A stretch of DNA of 64,000 nucleotides from Allopontixanthobacter sediminis (GTDB taxonomy: Bacteria; Pseudomonadota; Alphaproteobacteria; Sphingomonadales; Sphingomonadaceae), in NCBI RefSeq assembly GCF_009828115.1, contig NZ_WTYL01000002.1, positions 992,001 to 1,056,000 on the forward strand, written 5' to 3'. Below, one piece after another: positions 50,857 to 58,612 of the stretch. Both the position numbers and the translations under genes were made by a program. The stretch's first letter is position 1; every line of letters starts with the position of its first letter. The notes under the pieces were generated by a model. That model saw only the letters and a program-made list of their open reading frames with translations. It was not told where the DNA came from and made no database searches.

Positions 50857-51510
50857 ATGCGCGGCATGGTTCCTGCCGCGATGCTGCGCGCGCGGCCAGC
50901 ACTTGTAGCCGCCGTGACAGGCGCTGCCCTGTTCGCGGCCTCGTGTTCTTCGGAAGCCCCCGAGCGGGAAGCGGTGGAAACCGAAGTCCCCGCTGAATTG
51001 CAGCAAAAGCCGCCGGCGCCCACGGCGGGTCAGGCCCTGAGCGCTGCGTCCGGTACCCCGATGGCAGAGCGCATCGCGACTATCGGACTGCTCAATAAAC
51101 GCAACAATGTCTCGCAGGATTTGGTGATGAAGCCCGGCGAATCGCGCCGGGTCGGTAACGTTGTCGTCCGGCTGGCCGCGTGCGAACGGACCCCGATCTG
51201 GGAGCTTCCCAACGAAACCGGAGCGTTCGTGCAAGTGCTGGTGCGCGATACCGGAGGCGAACAATCCTGGCGGAAAGTGTTCTCCGGCTGGCTGTTCAAA
51301 CGTTCACCGTCACTCAACGTGGTCGAGCACCCGATCTACGATGTCTGGATCAAGGACTGCGCGATGAGTTTCCCGGGAGAGGAAAAGCCGGAAGCGGCGT
51401 CGGAGGATGCACCCGCGGCGCCTCGGCCAGCGGCGTCACCTTCGCCGACCGCCCCGCCCGCCGCGACAGCGGAGCCTGCCGAGGCAGAGGCGCCGACCAG
51501 CGAGGAATAA
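50857..51510 (+). CDS. DUF2155 family exported protein
   Basis: A 217-aa protein with an N-terminal signal of lipoprotein type (LFAASCSS) and the DUF2155 domain (about residues 85-170: VRLAACERTPIWELPNETGA, FSGWLFKRSPSLNVVEHPIY, DVWIKDCAM). The last 40 residues are a low-complexity tail of Ala, Pro, Ser and Glu. That tail is encoded by DNA also used, on the other strand, by the end of aat (51336-51510). Function unknown, though the gene accompanies NDUFA12 and aat in many alphaproteobacteria. Confidence 0.88.
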   Translation: MRGMVPAAMLRARPALVAAVTGAALFAASCSSEAPEREAVETEVPAELQQKPPAPTAGQALSAASGTPMAERIATIGLLNKRNNVSQDLVMKPGESRRVGNVVVRLAACERTPIWELPNETGAFVQVLVRDTGGEQSWRKVFSGWLFKRSPSLNVVEHPIYDVWIKDCAMSFPGEEKPEAASEDAPAAPRPAASPSPTAPPAATAEPAEAEAPTSEE

Positions 51511-52127
51511 GCCTCGGGAATAGTCAGGCGCGCCGAAATTCCAGATTGCGCGACGAGGTCCAGATAGCGCGACTGGGGGATTTCCACTGCCCCCATGGAC
51601 GCGAGGTGATCGGTCATGAATTGGCAGTCCAACAACCGGTAACCGCCCCGACGCATCATCGCCACCAACCAGGCCAGCGCCACCTTGGAGGCGTTGCCTT
51701 CGCGGCTGAACATACTCTCCCCGCAAAACACCGAATCGAAGCTGACGCCGTAGAGCCCGCCGACCAGCCGTCCCTCCCGCCAGCATTCGACCGAGTGGGC
51801 GTGGCCCGCATCGTGCAGTGCGCCGTAGCTGGCGGCGATGCGGTGGCTGATCCAGCTGCCGCCGCCTTCGGTCTCGCGCGGGGCTGCGCATTCTTCCACC
51901 ACAGCCTCGAATGCGGTGTTGCAGGTCACTCGGAACCGATCCTGCCGGATTACCTTGGCAAGTGATTTCGCACAGTGGAATTCGTCCAGGGGGATAATTG
52001 CCCGCTCGCGCGGCTCGACCCAGAACAGTTCGCGGTCATCCCGGCTGTCCGCCATCGGGAAAATTCCACTGCGATACGCTGTCAGCAGCAGATCGGCCGG
52101 GATCAGGGGCGGGGCAGGGGCGTGCAT
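51336..52127 (-). CDS. aat: Leucyl/phenylalanyl-tRNA-protein transferase
   Basis: A 263-aa enzyme that adds Leu or Phe to N-terminal Lys/Arg of proteins, marking them for ClpAPS degradation. Seen: LLLTAYRSGIFPMADSRDD at the N-terminus, WVEPRERAIIPLDEFH, the active-site region WISHRIAASYGALHDAGHAH and DCQFMTDHLASMGAVEIP. The catalytic domain ends around residue 208. About 55 extra residues rich in A, G and S follow, encoded antisense to the end of the DUF2155 gene. ATG 52127 is the standard start. Confidence 0.92.
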   Translation of the reverse strand: MHAPAPPLIPADLLLTAYRSGIFPMADSRDDRELFWVEPRERAIIPLDEFHCAKSLAKVIRQDRFRVTCNTAFEAVVEECAAPRETEGGGSWISHRIAASYGALHDAGHAHSVECWREGRLVGGLYGVSFDSVFCGESMFSREGNASKVALAWLVAMMRRGGYRLLDCQFMTDHLASMGAVEIPQSRYLDLVAQSGISARLTIPEAYSSLVGASASAGSAVAAGGAVGEGDAAGRGAAGASSDAASGFSSPGKLIAQSLIQTS

Positions 52128-52268
52128 GCACGGTATATAGGGTAAGTTTGCGGGATGGCACCACCGCGCCGAAGCGAAAGGCCAATTATGCCGAACACCG
52201 CCAAGGCGGCTTGCCATCTCCCGCGCGCCGCACTAAATGCGCGCCTGCCTCTAGGCCAAGTTGCCTGC

Positions 52269-52344
52269 AGGAGTGTAGCTCAGTTGGTAGAGCATCGGTC
52301 TCCAAAACCGAGGGCCCACGGTTCGAGTCCGTGCACTCCTGCCA
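52269..52344 (+). tRNA. tRNA-Trp (CCA anticodon)
   Basis: A 76-base cloverleaf: acceptor AGGAGTG pairs with CACTCCT, followed by discriminator G and an encoded CCA. The anticodon arm CGGTC-TCCAAAA-CCG exposes CCA, and the T arm contains GGTTCGAGTCC. It lies upstream of secE-nusG, the usual alphaproteobacterial order, but is separated from secE by a small gene and a symporter. Confidence 0.97.
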
Positions 52345-52544
52345 GGCCTTCCCCCCCAAGCGAATAATGCCGGATTCGTCCAAGCATCGCGCATGCCGCC
52401 GGTGTATATTCGCGACATGGTTCCGCGTTAGGACTTTCCCCCTCCGTTGTACCAATCCGGAGCGAGCGGCGTTCGGCGCTGGAACCATACGACGAGTCGT
52501 TCATTATAAGAGACAGGTCGCGCAACCTAACAGAGGAGTTGATT

Positions 52545-52694
52545 ATGAGCAGTATCAGTTTTCGTAGCAGCCGCCCTGACGGTTGGACAGTTCCCCGCCC
52601 GCACCGCGATGCCAGTCTGCGCTACCGTGCGCACGGCCCGATCCAGCCAATGAGCCAACCGGGCCTTCTCGCCCGCCTGTTGGGCAAAAACTAA
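52545..52694 (+). CDS. 49-residue protein after tRNA-Trp, unknown function
   Basis: A short gene with a textbook ribosome site (GAGGAG, 7 bases before ATG) and a terminator 40 bases after its stop. The product is basic and hydrophilic (ISFRSSRPDGWTVPRPHR ... GPIQPMSQPGLLARLLGKN), has no membrane helix and ends in an amphipathic LLARLLGKN. No family is recognised. Between the tRNA and this gene are nested inverted repeats (52417-52488) that could form a structured leader. Its spacing and signals favour real translation. Confidence 0.6.
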   Translation: MSSISFRSSRPDGWTVPRPHRDASLRYRAHGPIQPMSQPGLLARLLGKN

Positions 52695-52734
52695 GGTCGG
52701 GGCACTAGCCGCGTCAGTTTCTGAGCAAAAAAGA

Positions 52735-52767
52735 GGGCCGGTCACGCAAATGACCGGCCCCTTTTTT
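52735..52767. terminator. Bidirectional intrinsic terminator
   Basis: GGGCCGGTCA at 52735-52744 pairs with TGACCGGCCC at 52751-52760 (10 bp, 6-base loop), followed by a T-run ending at 52767. An A-run lies just left of the stem, so it can also end the leftward symporter transcript. Confidence 0.92.
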
Positions 52768-52785
52768 GTGCATTATCGCGCGGCG

Positions 52786-54303
52786 TCAGTACTGGTCTGG
52801 CTCTTCCGGCGTAACAGCCAGATGGTCCTTGCCGGCGCTCCGATCGCCCTTGGCCAGCTTGAACACCACGCCGGATAGAAGGGCCAGCGCGAGCAGGTTG
52901 GGCAGCGCCATCGCGGCGTTGGAGATATCGCCCATGCGCCACACCAGCTCGGAGGGTTGCGCCGCCCCGATAAAGATCGCCACGCACCAGATGCCGCGCC
53001 AGATGTAGTGGAGGATCTTCTCCCCGCGCAGCGTCGATCCCGGTATCCGGTCATAGATGAACGTGATCGCCCGTTCCCCGTAATAGGACCAAGTCAGAAG
53101 GGTGGTGAACACGAACAGCAACAAGGCAACGCTGGCGACCAGCGTGCCAATCGGGATCGAGCCGACTTCCAACGGGAAGGCTGCGGCGAACGCACCGGAG
53201 GTCATGGCGAATCCGGTCAGGTCCGATTGCCACGCGTGCAGTACCGCTTGTCCGCCGCCGGTGAAGTTCCCTTCCACGGTCAGGATAACCAGCGCGGTCA
53301 TGGTGCAGATTACCACCGTATCGATAAAGGTCCCAAGCATTGCCATCCGGCCCTGCTGTTCGGGATCGTTGGTTTGCGCCACCGCATGCGCGATCGGGGT
53401 CGAACCCTGTCCCGCCTCGTTGGAGAACAGCCCGCGGGCCACACCGGCACGCAACGCGATGATGATCGCCGCCCCGACGAAGCCGCCGGTTGCTGCCTGC
53501 GGATTGAACGCACCGTAGAAAATACGGCCAAACGTCTCCGGCAAATCGCCAAAGTTCAGGATCACGGCGATCACGGCCATGACGATGTACGCTGCTGCCA
53601 TGGTCGGGACGATCTTTTCCGCGAGATTGCCGATCGACTTGATCCCGCCGATGATCACGATGAACACCGCGAACGCGACGATCAGGCCGCCGAGCCATTC
53701 CTCGATGCCGAACAATTCGTTCAGCCCGTCCGCCACCGCGTTGGACTGGATCGCGTTGCCGGTAATCAGCGCGGAGGCGAGGGTGCCGACGCAGAACACG
53801 ATGGCAAGCCAGGTCCACTTGGGACCAAGGCCGATCATGATGTAGCTCATGGGGCCGCCGCGATACGTCCCGTCGGAGGCAGTTTCGCGATAACGGATCG
53901 CGAGCGAACCTTCGGCGAACGCCAGCGCCATGCCGAACAATGCGGTAACCCACATCCAGAAAATCGCGCCAGGCCCACCGAGGGCAATAGCCGTGGCGAC
54001 GCCCGCCAGATTACCGGTGCCGACCTGGCCCGAAAGTGCGGTCGAGAGAGCCGCGAAGGGGGAAATCTCGCCCGCACCGGCAGCTTTCCTGCCTTTGAAC
54101 AACCCGGCGAATGCGCTGCCGAGCTTGGTAATCGGGTAGAACCGCAGGCCGACCATCATCCACAGGCCCAGGCCCAGCAATGCCAGGATCATTGGCGGAA
54201 ACGGCAGCACTTCCTGGCCGTTCCATAAGCCGGCCCAGATAAAGTCGGATACGTTGGTAACTGGTGCGATCCAGGCTTCCGCCCCGGTCAAATTTGCGGC
54301 CAT
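52786..54303 (-). CDS. Alanine/glycine:cation symporter (AGCS family)
   Basis: A 505-aa sodium- or proton-coupled alanine/glycine symporter with about ten membrane helices. Seen: GTGNLAGVATAIALGGPGAI (about residues 88-107), GGPMSYIMIGLG, and the family signature region GLFSNEAGQGSTPIAHA. ATG 54303 has AGGGGAAG 7 bases upstream and is preferred over ATG 54321. Its insertion between tRNA-Trp and secE interrupts the more usual adjacency of these genes. Confidence 0.93.
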   Translation of the reverse strand: MAANLTGAEAWIAPVTNVSDFIWAGLWNGQEVLPFPPMILALLGLGLWMMVGLRFYPITKLGSAFAGLFKGRKAAGAGEISPFAALSTALSGQVGTGNLAGVATAIALGGPGAIFWMWVTALFGMALAFAEGSLAIRYRETASDGTYRGGPMSYIMIGLGPKWTWLAIVFCVGTLASALITGNAIQSNAVADGLNELFGIEEWLGGLIVAFAVFIVIIGGIKSIGNLAEKIVPTMAAAYIVMAVIAVILNFGDLPETFGRIFYGAFNPQAATGGFVGAAIIIALRAGVARGLFSNEAGQGSTPIAHAVAQTNDPEQQGRMAMLGTFIDTVVICTMTALVILTVEGNFTGGGQAVLHAWQSDLTGFAMTSGAFAAAFPLEVGSIPIGTLVASVALLLFVFTTLLTWSYYGERAITFIYDRIPGSTLRGEKILHYIWRGIWCVAIFIGAAQPSELVWRMGDISNAAMALPNLLALALLSGVVFKLAKGDRSAGKDHLAVTPEEPDQY

Positions 54304-54580
54304 TAAGCGGCTTCCCCTCATGCTAACCCATCAAGCGCGCAACGCTAATGGCGGCGGGCGGACATTGCCAGCCTTAAACGGCCAGCTATCGACAGCCCTC
54401 TTTTGGCGGAGATAGCCGCTCGTTCGTCAGGCTCTTGCCTTTCCCGCGGCCCCCGCCTAAGTGAGCGGTGTCTTCCGACATTAGTTGGTGTTACAGCCCC
54501 TCCCGGACTTGAACCGGGGCGGCAATGACCCCATCCCGTAAGACAGGTATTTTCGAGTTAAGCAGCAAGAGCGCGCGCAA

Positions 54581-54775
54581 ATGGCCAAGAACAGCCCGGG
54601 GCAATTCTTCAACCAGGTGAAAGCCGAAGCCAGCAAGGTGGTGTGGCCCACCCGCCAGGAAACCGTGACCACGGCGATTTTCGTCGGGATCATGATGGTG
54701 ATCCTGTCGCTGTTCTTCCTCGGCGTCGATTCGGTTTTTGGTGCGGTGGTCCGCTGGCTCCTCACTCTGGCGTAA
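54581..54775 (+). CDS. secE: Preprotein translocase subunit SecE
   Basis: A 64-aa inner-membrane protein of the SecYEG channel. One C-terminal membrane helix (about residues 33-55) follows the conserved amphipathic FFNQVKAEASKVVWPTRQET, whose WPTR is the SecE signature. Short, single-helix form as usual outside enterics. It is followed by nusG after 50 bases. Confidence 0.97.
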   Translation: MAKNSPGQFFNQVKAEASKVVWPTRQETVTTAIFVGIMMVILSLFFLGVDSVFGAVVRWLLTLA

Positions 54776-54825
54776 CGTCCGGTCCGGCCCTGCTGCCGGC
54801 ACAGATTTTCTAAACGGGATACACT

Positions 54826-55362
54826 ATGGCTCGCTGGTACATCATCCACGCCTATTCGGGTTTCGAGAACAAGGTTCGCGAAGCGATCATTTCAGAAGCC
54901 GAACGGCTGGGCCTGTCCGAAGCGGTGGAGGAAGTCGAAGTTCCGACCGAGACCATCACCGAAGTGAAGCGCGGCAAGAAGGTCCAGGTCGAACGCAAGT
55001 TCATGCCGGGCTATGTCCTCGCTAAGCTGACGATGACCGACGATGTCTACCACTTGGTGAAAAACACCCCGAAGGTGACCGGATTCCTTGGTTCCAACAA
55101 CAAGCCTCAGCCGATCACCGACAAGGAAGCGGCCCGGTATTTCGGCGGTGTGGAAGAAGCCAAGTCGGCTCCGAAGAAGCAGGTCAGCGTCGAATACGAA
55201 ATCGGCGATTCGGTCAAAGTGCTCGACGGTCCCTTCGCCAGCTTCACCGGCGTGGTGGAAGAACTCGACTTCGACAAGAACAAGGTCAAGGTCAGCGTAT
55301 CGATCTTCGGCCGCGCGACCCCGGTCGAACTGGACTTCGAACAGGTCGAACTGGCGAAGTAA
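54826..55362 (+). CDS. nusG: Transcription termination/antitermination protein NusG
   Basis: A 178-aa elongation factor linking RNA polymerase to Rho or the ribosome. The NGN domain ([20 protein letters not shown], then [11 protein letters not shown]) is followed by a KOW domain ([20 protein letters not shown]). Normal length and position between secE and rplK. Confidence 0.98.
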   Translation: MARWYIIHAYSGFENKVREAIISEAERLGLSEAVEEVEVPTETITEVKRGKKVQVERKFMPGYVLAKLTMTDDVYHLVKNTPKVTGFLGSNNKPQPITDKEAARYFGGVEEAKSAPKKQVSVEYEIGDSVKVLDGPFASFTGVVEELDFDKNKVKVSVSIFGRATPVELDFEQVELAK

Positions 55363-55548
55363 TTTCTTGAATTTGGCGGCCCTATCGATTACGGGCCCGC
55401 CTTCCCAAGCGACAGCGACGGAAAACCCCATTCCGGGGATGCGGGAGGAAGGGTGTAGAGCCCCTTTCGTTTGACCGCTTAACATGAGTTCTTCGAACCG
55501 CTCATCCAGAGCTTGTCGAAGGGCGACAGTGTGAAAGGAGGCCTAACC

Positions 55549-55980
55549 ATGGCCAAGAAGATTGAAGGCTATATCAAGTTGCAGGTGCCAGCCGGCGCTG
55601 CAAACCCGTCCCCGCCGATCGGCCCGGCCCTGGGCCAGCGCGGCGTCAACATCATGGAATTCTGCAAGGCGTTCAACGCCGCGTCGCAGGACATGGAAAA
55701 GGGCGCTCCGATCCCGACGGTCATCACCGTCTATGCGGACCGTTCGTTCACCTTCGTGACCAAGACCCCGCCCGCCAGCTTCTTCCTGAAGAAAGCTGCC
55801 AAGCTGAAGTCCGGCTCGAAAGAACCGGGCAAGATTTCCGCCGGAACGATCAAGCGTTCGCAGGTTCGTGAAATCGCCGAAGCAAAGATGGCCGATCTCA
55901 ACGCAAACGATCTCGACCAGGCAACCTTGATCATCGAAGGCTCCGCGCGTTCGATGGGTCTCGAAGTGGTGGAGGGCTGA
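55549..55980 (+). CDS. rplK: 50S ribosomal protein L11
   Basis: A 143-aa ribosomal protein of the GTPase-associated centre. Seen: the N-terminal [39 protein letters not shown], and the RNA-binding C-terminal domain with [12 protein letters not shown] 55549 has AAAGGAGG 7 bases upstream, so the 12 extra in-frame residues before it are not used. It is 4 bases from rplA. Confidence 0.98.
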   Translation: MAKKIEGYIKLQVPAGAANPSPPIGPALGQRGVNIMEFCKAFNAASQDMEKGAPIPTVITVYADRSFTFVTKTPPASFFLKKAAKLKSGSKEPGKISAGTIKRSQVREIAEAKMADLNANDLDQATLIIEGSARSMGLEVVEG

Positions 55981-55984
55981 GAAC

Positions 55985-56683
55985 ATGGCTAAACTGACCA
56001 AGACACAGAAGCTGCGGCTCGAAAAGCTCGACCCGGAAGCGATGTATGATTTCGACGAAGCGCTGAAGACGCTGCGTGAACATTCCAAGAAGAAGTTCGA
56101 CGAGACGATCGAAGTCGCGATGAACCTCGGTGTCGATCCGCGTCATGCCGACCAGATGGTTCGCGGCATGGTGTCGCTGCCTTCGGGTACCGGCAAGGAC
56201 GTTAAGGTTGCGGTTTTCGCCCGCGGTGAAAACGCCGACAAGGCGCTTGCTGCCGGTGCCGACAAGGTTGGCGCGGAAGACCTGATGGAAGACATGCAGA
56301 ATGGCAACCTCGATTATGACCGCGTGATTGCCACGCCGGACATGATGGGCGTCGTCGGTCGTCTGGGTAAGGTTCTGGGTCCCAAGGGCCTGATGCCGAA
56401 CCCCAAGCTGGGTACCGTTACCCCGAACGTGGAACAGGCCGTGAAGGACGCCAAGGGCGGCCAGGTCGAATTCCGCGTGGAAAAGCAGGGCATCATCCAC
56501 AGCGGCATCGGCAAGATGTCGTTCACCGATGAAGCGTTGAAAGCCAATTTCCTGGCGTTCACCAGCGCGATCGCGCGGGCCAAGCCATCGGGCGCCAAGG
56601 GCAAGTACATCCAGAAGGTCTCGCTGACTTCCTCGATGGGCCCCGGCCTGAAGATCGACAACGCGGGCATCGAAGGCGCGTAA
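55985..56683 (+). CDS. rplA: 50S ribosomal protein L1
   Basis: A 232-aa protein of the L1 stalk that also represses its own operon by binding mRNA in many bacteria. Signature region [20 protein letters not shown] and the C-terminal [20 protein letters not shown] are present. Length is standard. A strong terminator follows 27 bases after the stop. Confidence 0.98.
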   Translation: MAKLTKTQKLRLEKLDPEAMYDFDEALKTLREHSKKKFDETIEVAMNLGVDPRHADQMVRGMVSLPSGTGKDVKVAVFARGENADKALAAGADKVGAEDLMEDMQNGNLDYDRVIATPDMMGVVGRLGKVLGPKGLMPNPKLGTVTPNVEQAVKDAKGGQVEFRVEKQGIIHSGIGKMSFTDEALKANFLAFTSAIARAKPSGAKGKYIQKVSLTSSMGPGLKIDNAGIEGA

Positions 56684-56710
56684 TTTCCGCCTGACTGCAA
56701 ATCACCAAGG

Positions 56711-56741
56711 GGCCGGGAAGGGAAACCTTCCCGGCCTTTTT
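56711..56741. terminator. Intrinsic terminator after rplA
   Basis: GGCCGGGAAGG pairs with CCTTCCCGGCC (11 bp, 4-base loop GAAA) and runs into TTTTT. The last T is shared with the stop codon of the convergent GNAT-like gene. Confidence 0.95.
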
Positions 56742-57709
56742 CATGTCTGTTCGGCCCCGGTTCGTCGAATCGCCCGGCGCACGGCAGCCAGCGCCCCCGT
56801 CTTGGCGAGCAGCATCCTGGCCCGCGCAACGCTGGCATCGAACAGGTCGAGCGCGGCCAGCAGCAGCCAGTTGCCGAACGATGCCCGCAGCAGGAAATAG
56901 GAACAGGCCGCCACCGAACGGTTGCCGAACAGCGCCTTGTGCGGGCCATCACCCTCGGTGAAATCGAAATAGCGATAGCGCTGCTCCGTAAACAGGCTCT
57001 CAAGCGCGTGCATCTGGAGCACGGTTCCGGGCGAAAACCGGGCGTACTCCGGATCATAGCCGAGAAAGGCGTAGATTACCGTATCGCCTGAAACGGGTAG
57101 GCATAGGTAGCTGATCGGCTCCCCGGCGAAATGCAGCAGGAAGCAGCGCAAATTGTCCTGCGCGGCCAGTTCCATCATTTCGCAGCGGGAGGCCGCGTCC
57201 TCCGGCAGCCCTGCATCCAGCATCCGCGTCTGGTAGGTTCGGCGCGAGAGCGGCAAGGCGATCTCCAGAAACTCGGCGATTTCGTCAGGACCGCGGAATT
57301 CGCGAACGGATACCGCGCTGCCCGCGTCAACGGCTGCCCGCTCCAGCTTGCGCTGCTTGCGCCGCAGCGTCGAGCGGGTCTTGGCCGAAAAGTGGTTCAT
57401 GTAACTGTCGAAGCTGCCCGCCATATCGATGAAATGGCGGCAATACCTTTGCTCGCCTCCCCTGATAAAACCGCGCGGCGCCTGCTCGATCTGTGAAGCG
57501 GAGCGGATGGGGGCCGAAAGGATCCGGTAGCCATCGAGCTCGTCCGGCAATGGGGGAAGGGGATGCACCCCGCCTTCAGAAAGATCGCCCAGAGTGAAGC
57601 TGACCTTCCGCAGGTGCTTCGGGACCGACAGGATTTGCCGCGATCCAATAATGAATTTGACTGGAAACAGCGTTTCCGGTGCAGGGAGTCCCCGCTCGGC
57701 CGCCGACAT
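56741..57709 (-). CDS. GNAT/FemAB-like (BioF2-type) acyltransferase
   Basis: A 322-aa protein of the GNAT_6/BioF2-like (CelD-like) family. Seen: [20 protein letters not shown] (about residues 100-119) and the C-terminal GNAT half with [22 protein letters not shown] and [18 protein letters not shown]. Such enzymes transfer acyl or aminoacyl groups, often to envelope polysaccharides or peptides; the substrate here is unknown. It is convergent with rplA. Confidence 0.85.
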   Translation of the reverse strand: MSAAERGLPAPETLFPVKFIIGSRQILSVPKHLRKVSFTLGDLSEGGVHPLPPLPDELDGYRILSAPIRSASQIEQAPRGFIRGGEQRYCRHFIDMAGSFDSYMNHFSAKTRSTLRRKQRKLERAAVDAGSAVSVREFRGPDEIAEFLEIALPLSRRTYQTRMLDAGLPEDAASRCEMMELAAQDNLRCFLLHFAGEPISYLCLPVSGDTVIYAFLGYDPEYARFSPGTVLQMHALESLFTEQRYRYFDFTEGDGPHKALFGNRSVAACSYFLLRASFGNWLLLAALDLFDASVARARMLLAKTGALAAVRRAIRRTGAEQT

Positions 57710-57806
57710 GAATTAACCCCCGCTTGTTCGGGAGCGGGTATAACGCAGTCAGGTTAAGAGCAGGTTTTCAAGACTCCATCCCGGCACTGGCTATGTCCAA
57801 CGTCCC

Positions 57807-58574
57807 TCAGATCCCGCCCGGGGTGAAGTCATAGCCCCGTTCGGACAGGCCTTCGCACAGCGCCGCGACGCAGTGCGCAAGTGCATCCGCTTCCGTCGAT
57901 CGGACCACGAAGTTCGCGCCGACATGGCCGCTGCGGAAGAAGGGGTAACTGCCGATCTGGCAGCTGTCATGCGCCCGTTCCGCCTCGCGCAGCAAATCCG
58001 CCACTTCGCTTTCCGGGACCCAGCAGCCGATCGTCTCGGACAGCAGGCGCGCGCCGCCCTCCAGCGTGCCGGTCAGCGCGTCGAGCATTCCTGCAGTGAT
58101 ATGCGGTACTCCCGCCATCAGGAAGACATTGCCGATCTTGATGCCGGGCGCTCCGGACATGCGGTTGGGGATCAGTTCCGCGCCTTCGGGAACGCGCGCC
58201 ATGCGTAGCCGTCCTTCGTTGGTTCCACCCTTGTCGGCGTAATAGCGTTCGAGGATTTCGCGCGCTTCGGGATGGATGACGACCGGAACACTCAGCGCCT
58301 GCGCCACGGCGTCGACGGTAATGTCGTCATGCGTCGGGCCGATGCCGCCGGTGGTGAACAGGTAGTCATAGGAAGCGCGCAGGCTGTTCACGGCGTCCAC
58401 GATCCGGTCCTGGACATCGGCCACCACCCGCACTTCGGTCAGACGTATGCCCTGCACCTGAAGCCAGCTGGCGACTTGTGCAATGTTCTTGTCATGGGTC
58501 CGGCCGGACAGGATTTCGTCACCGATGATGACGAGGCCGGCGGTATAGATACGCCCGTTCGGGTTTGTGTTCAT
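57807..58574 (-). CDS. CinA-like molybdopterin-binding domain protein
   Basis: A 255-aa protein with the MoCF_biosynth fold (about residues 10-175): AGLVIIGDEILSGRTHDKN, TTGGIGPTHDDITVDAVA and GAPGIKIGNVFLMAGVPHI. This is the N-terminal half of competence/damage-inducible CinA, without the nicotinamide nucleotide amidase domain. The ADP-ribose pyrophosphatase activity known for CinA N-domains is possible. Lies 38 bases after the flavin monooxygenase gene on the same strand. Confidence 0.9.
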   Translation of the reverse strand: MNTNPNGRIYTAGLVIIGDEILSGRTHDKNIAQVASWLQVQGIRLTEVRVVADVQDRIVDAVNSLRASYDYLFTTGGIGPTHDDITVDAVAQALSVPVVIHPEAREILERYYADKGGTNEGRLRMARVPEGAELIPNRMSGAPGIKIGNVFLMAGVPHITAGMLDALTGTLEGGARLLSETIGCWVPESEVADLLREAERAHDSCQIGSYPFFRSGHVGANFVVRSTEADALAHCVAALCEGLSERGYDFTPGGI

Positions 58575-58612
58575 ACCACGCTCGTAAGCGATCTGGCCGC
58601 CAAGGTGAAGCG

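Noticed and set aside
55490-55526. Repeat-like string with CTTCGAA and GAGCTTGTCGAAGG before rplK
   Set aside because: It resembles short interspersed repeats common in sphingomonads, but I see only one copy in the window, so it cannot be called a repeat from this sequence.
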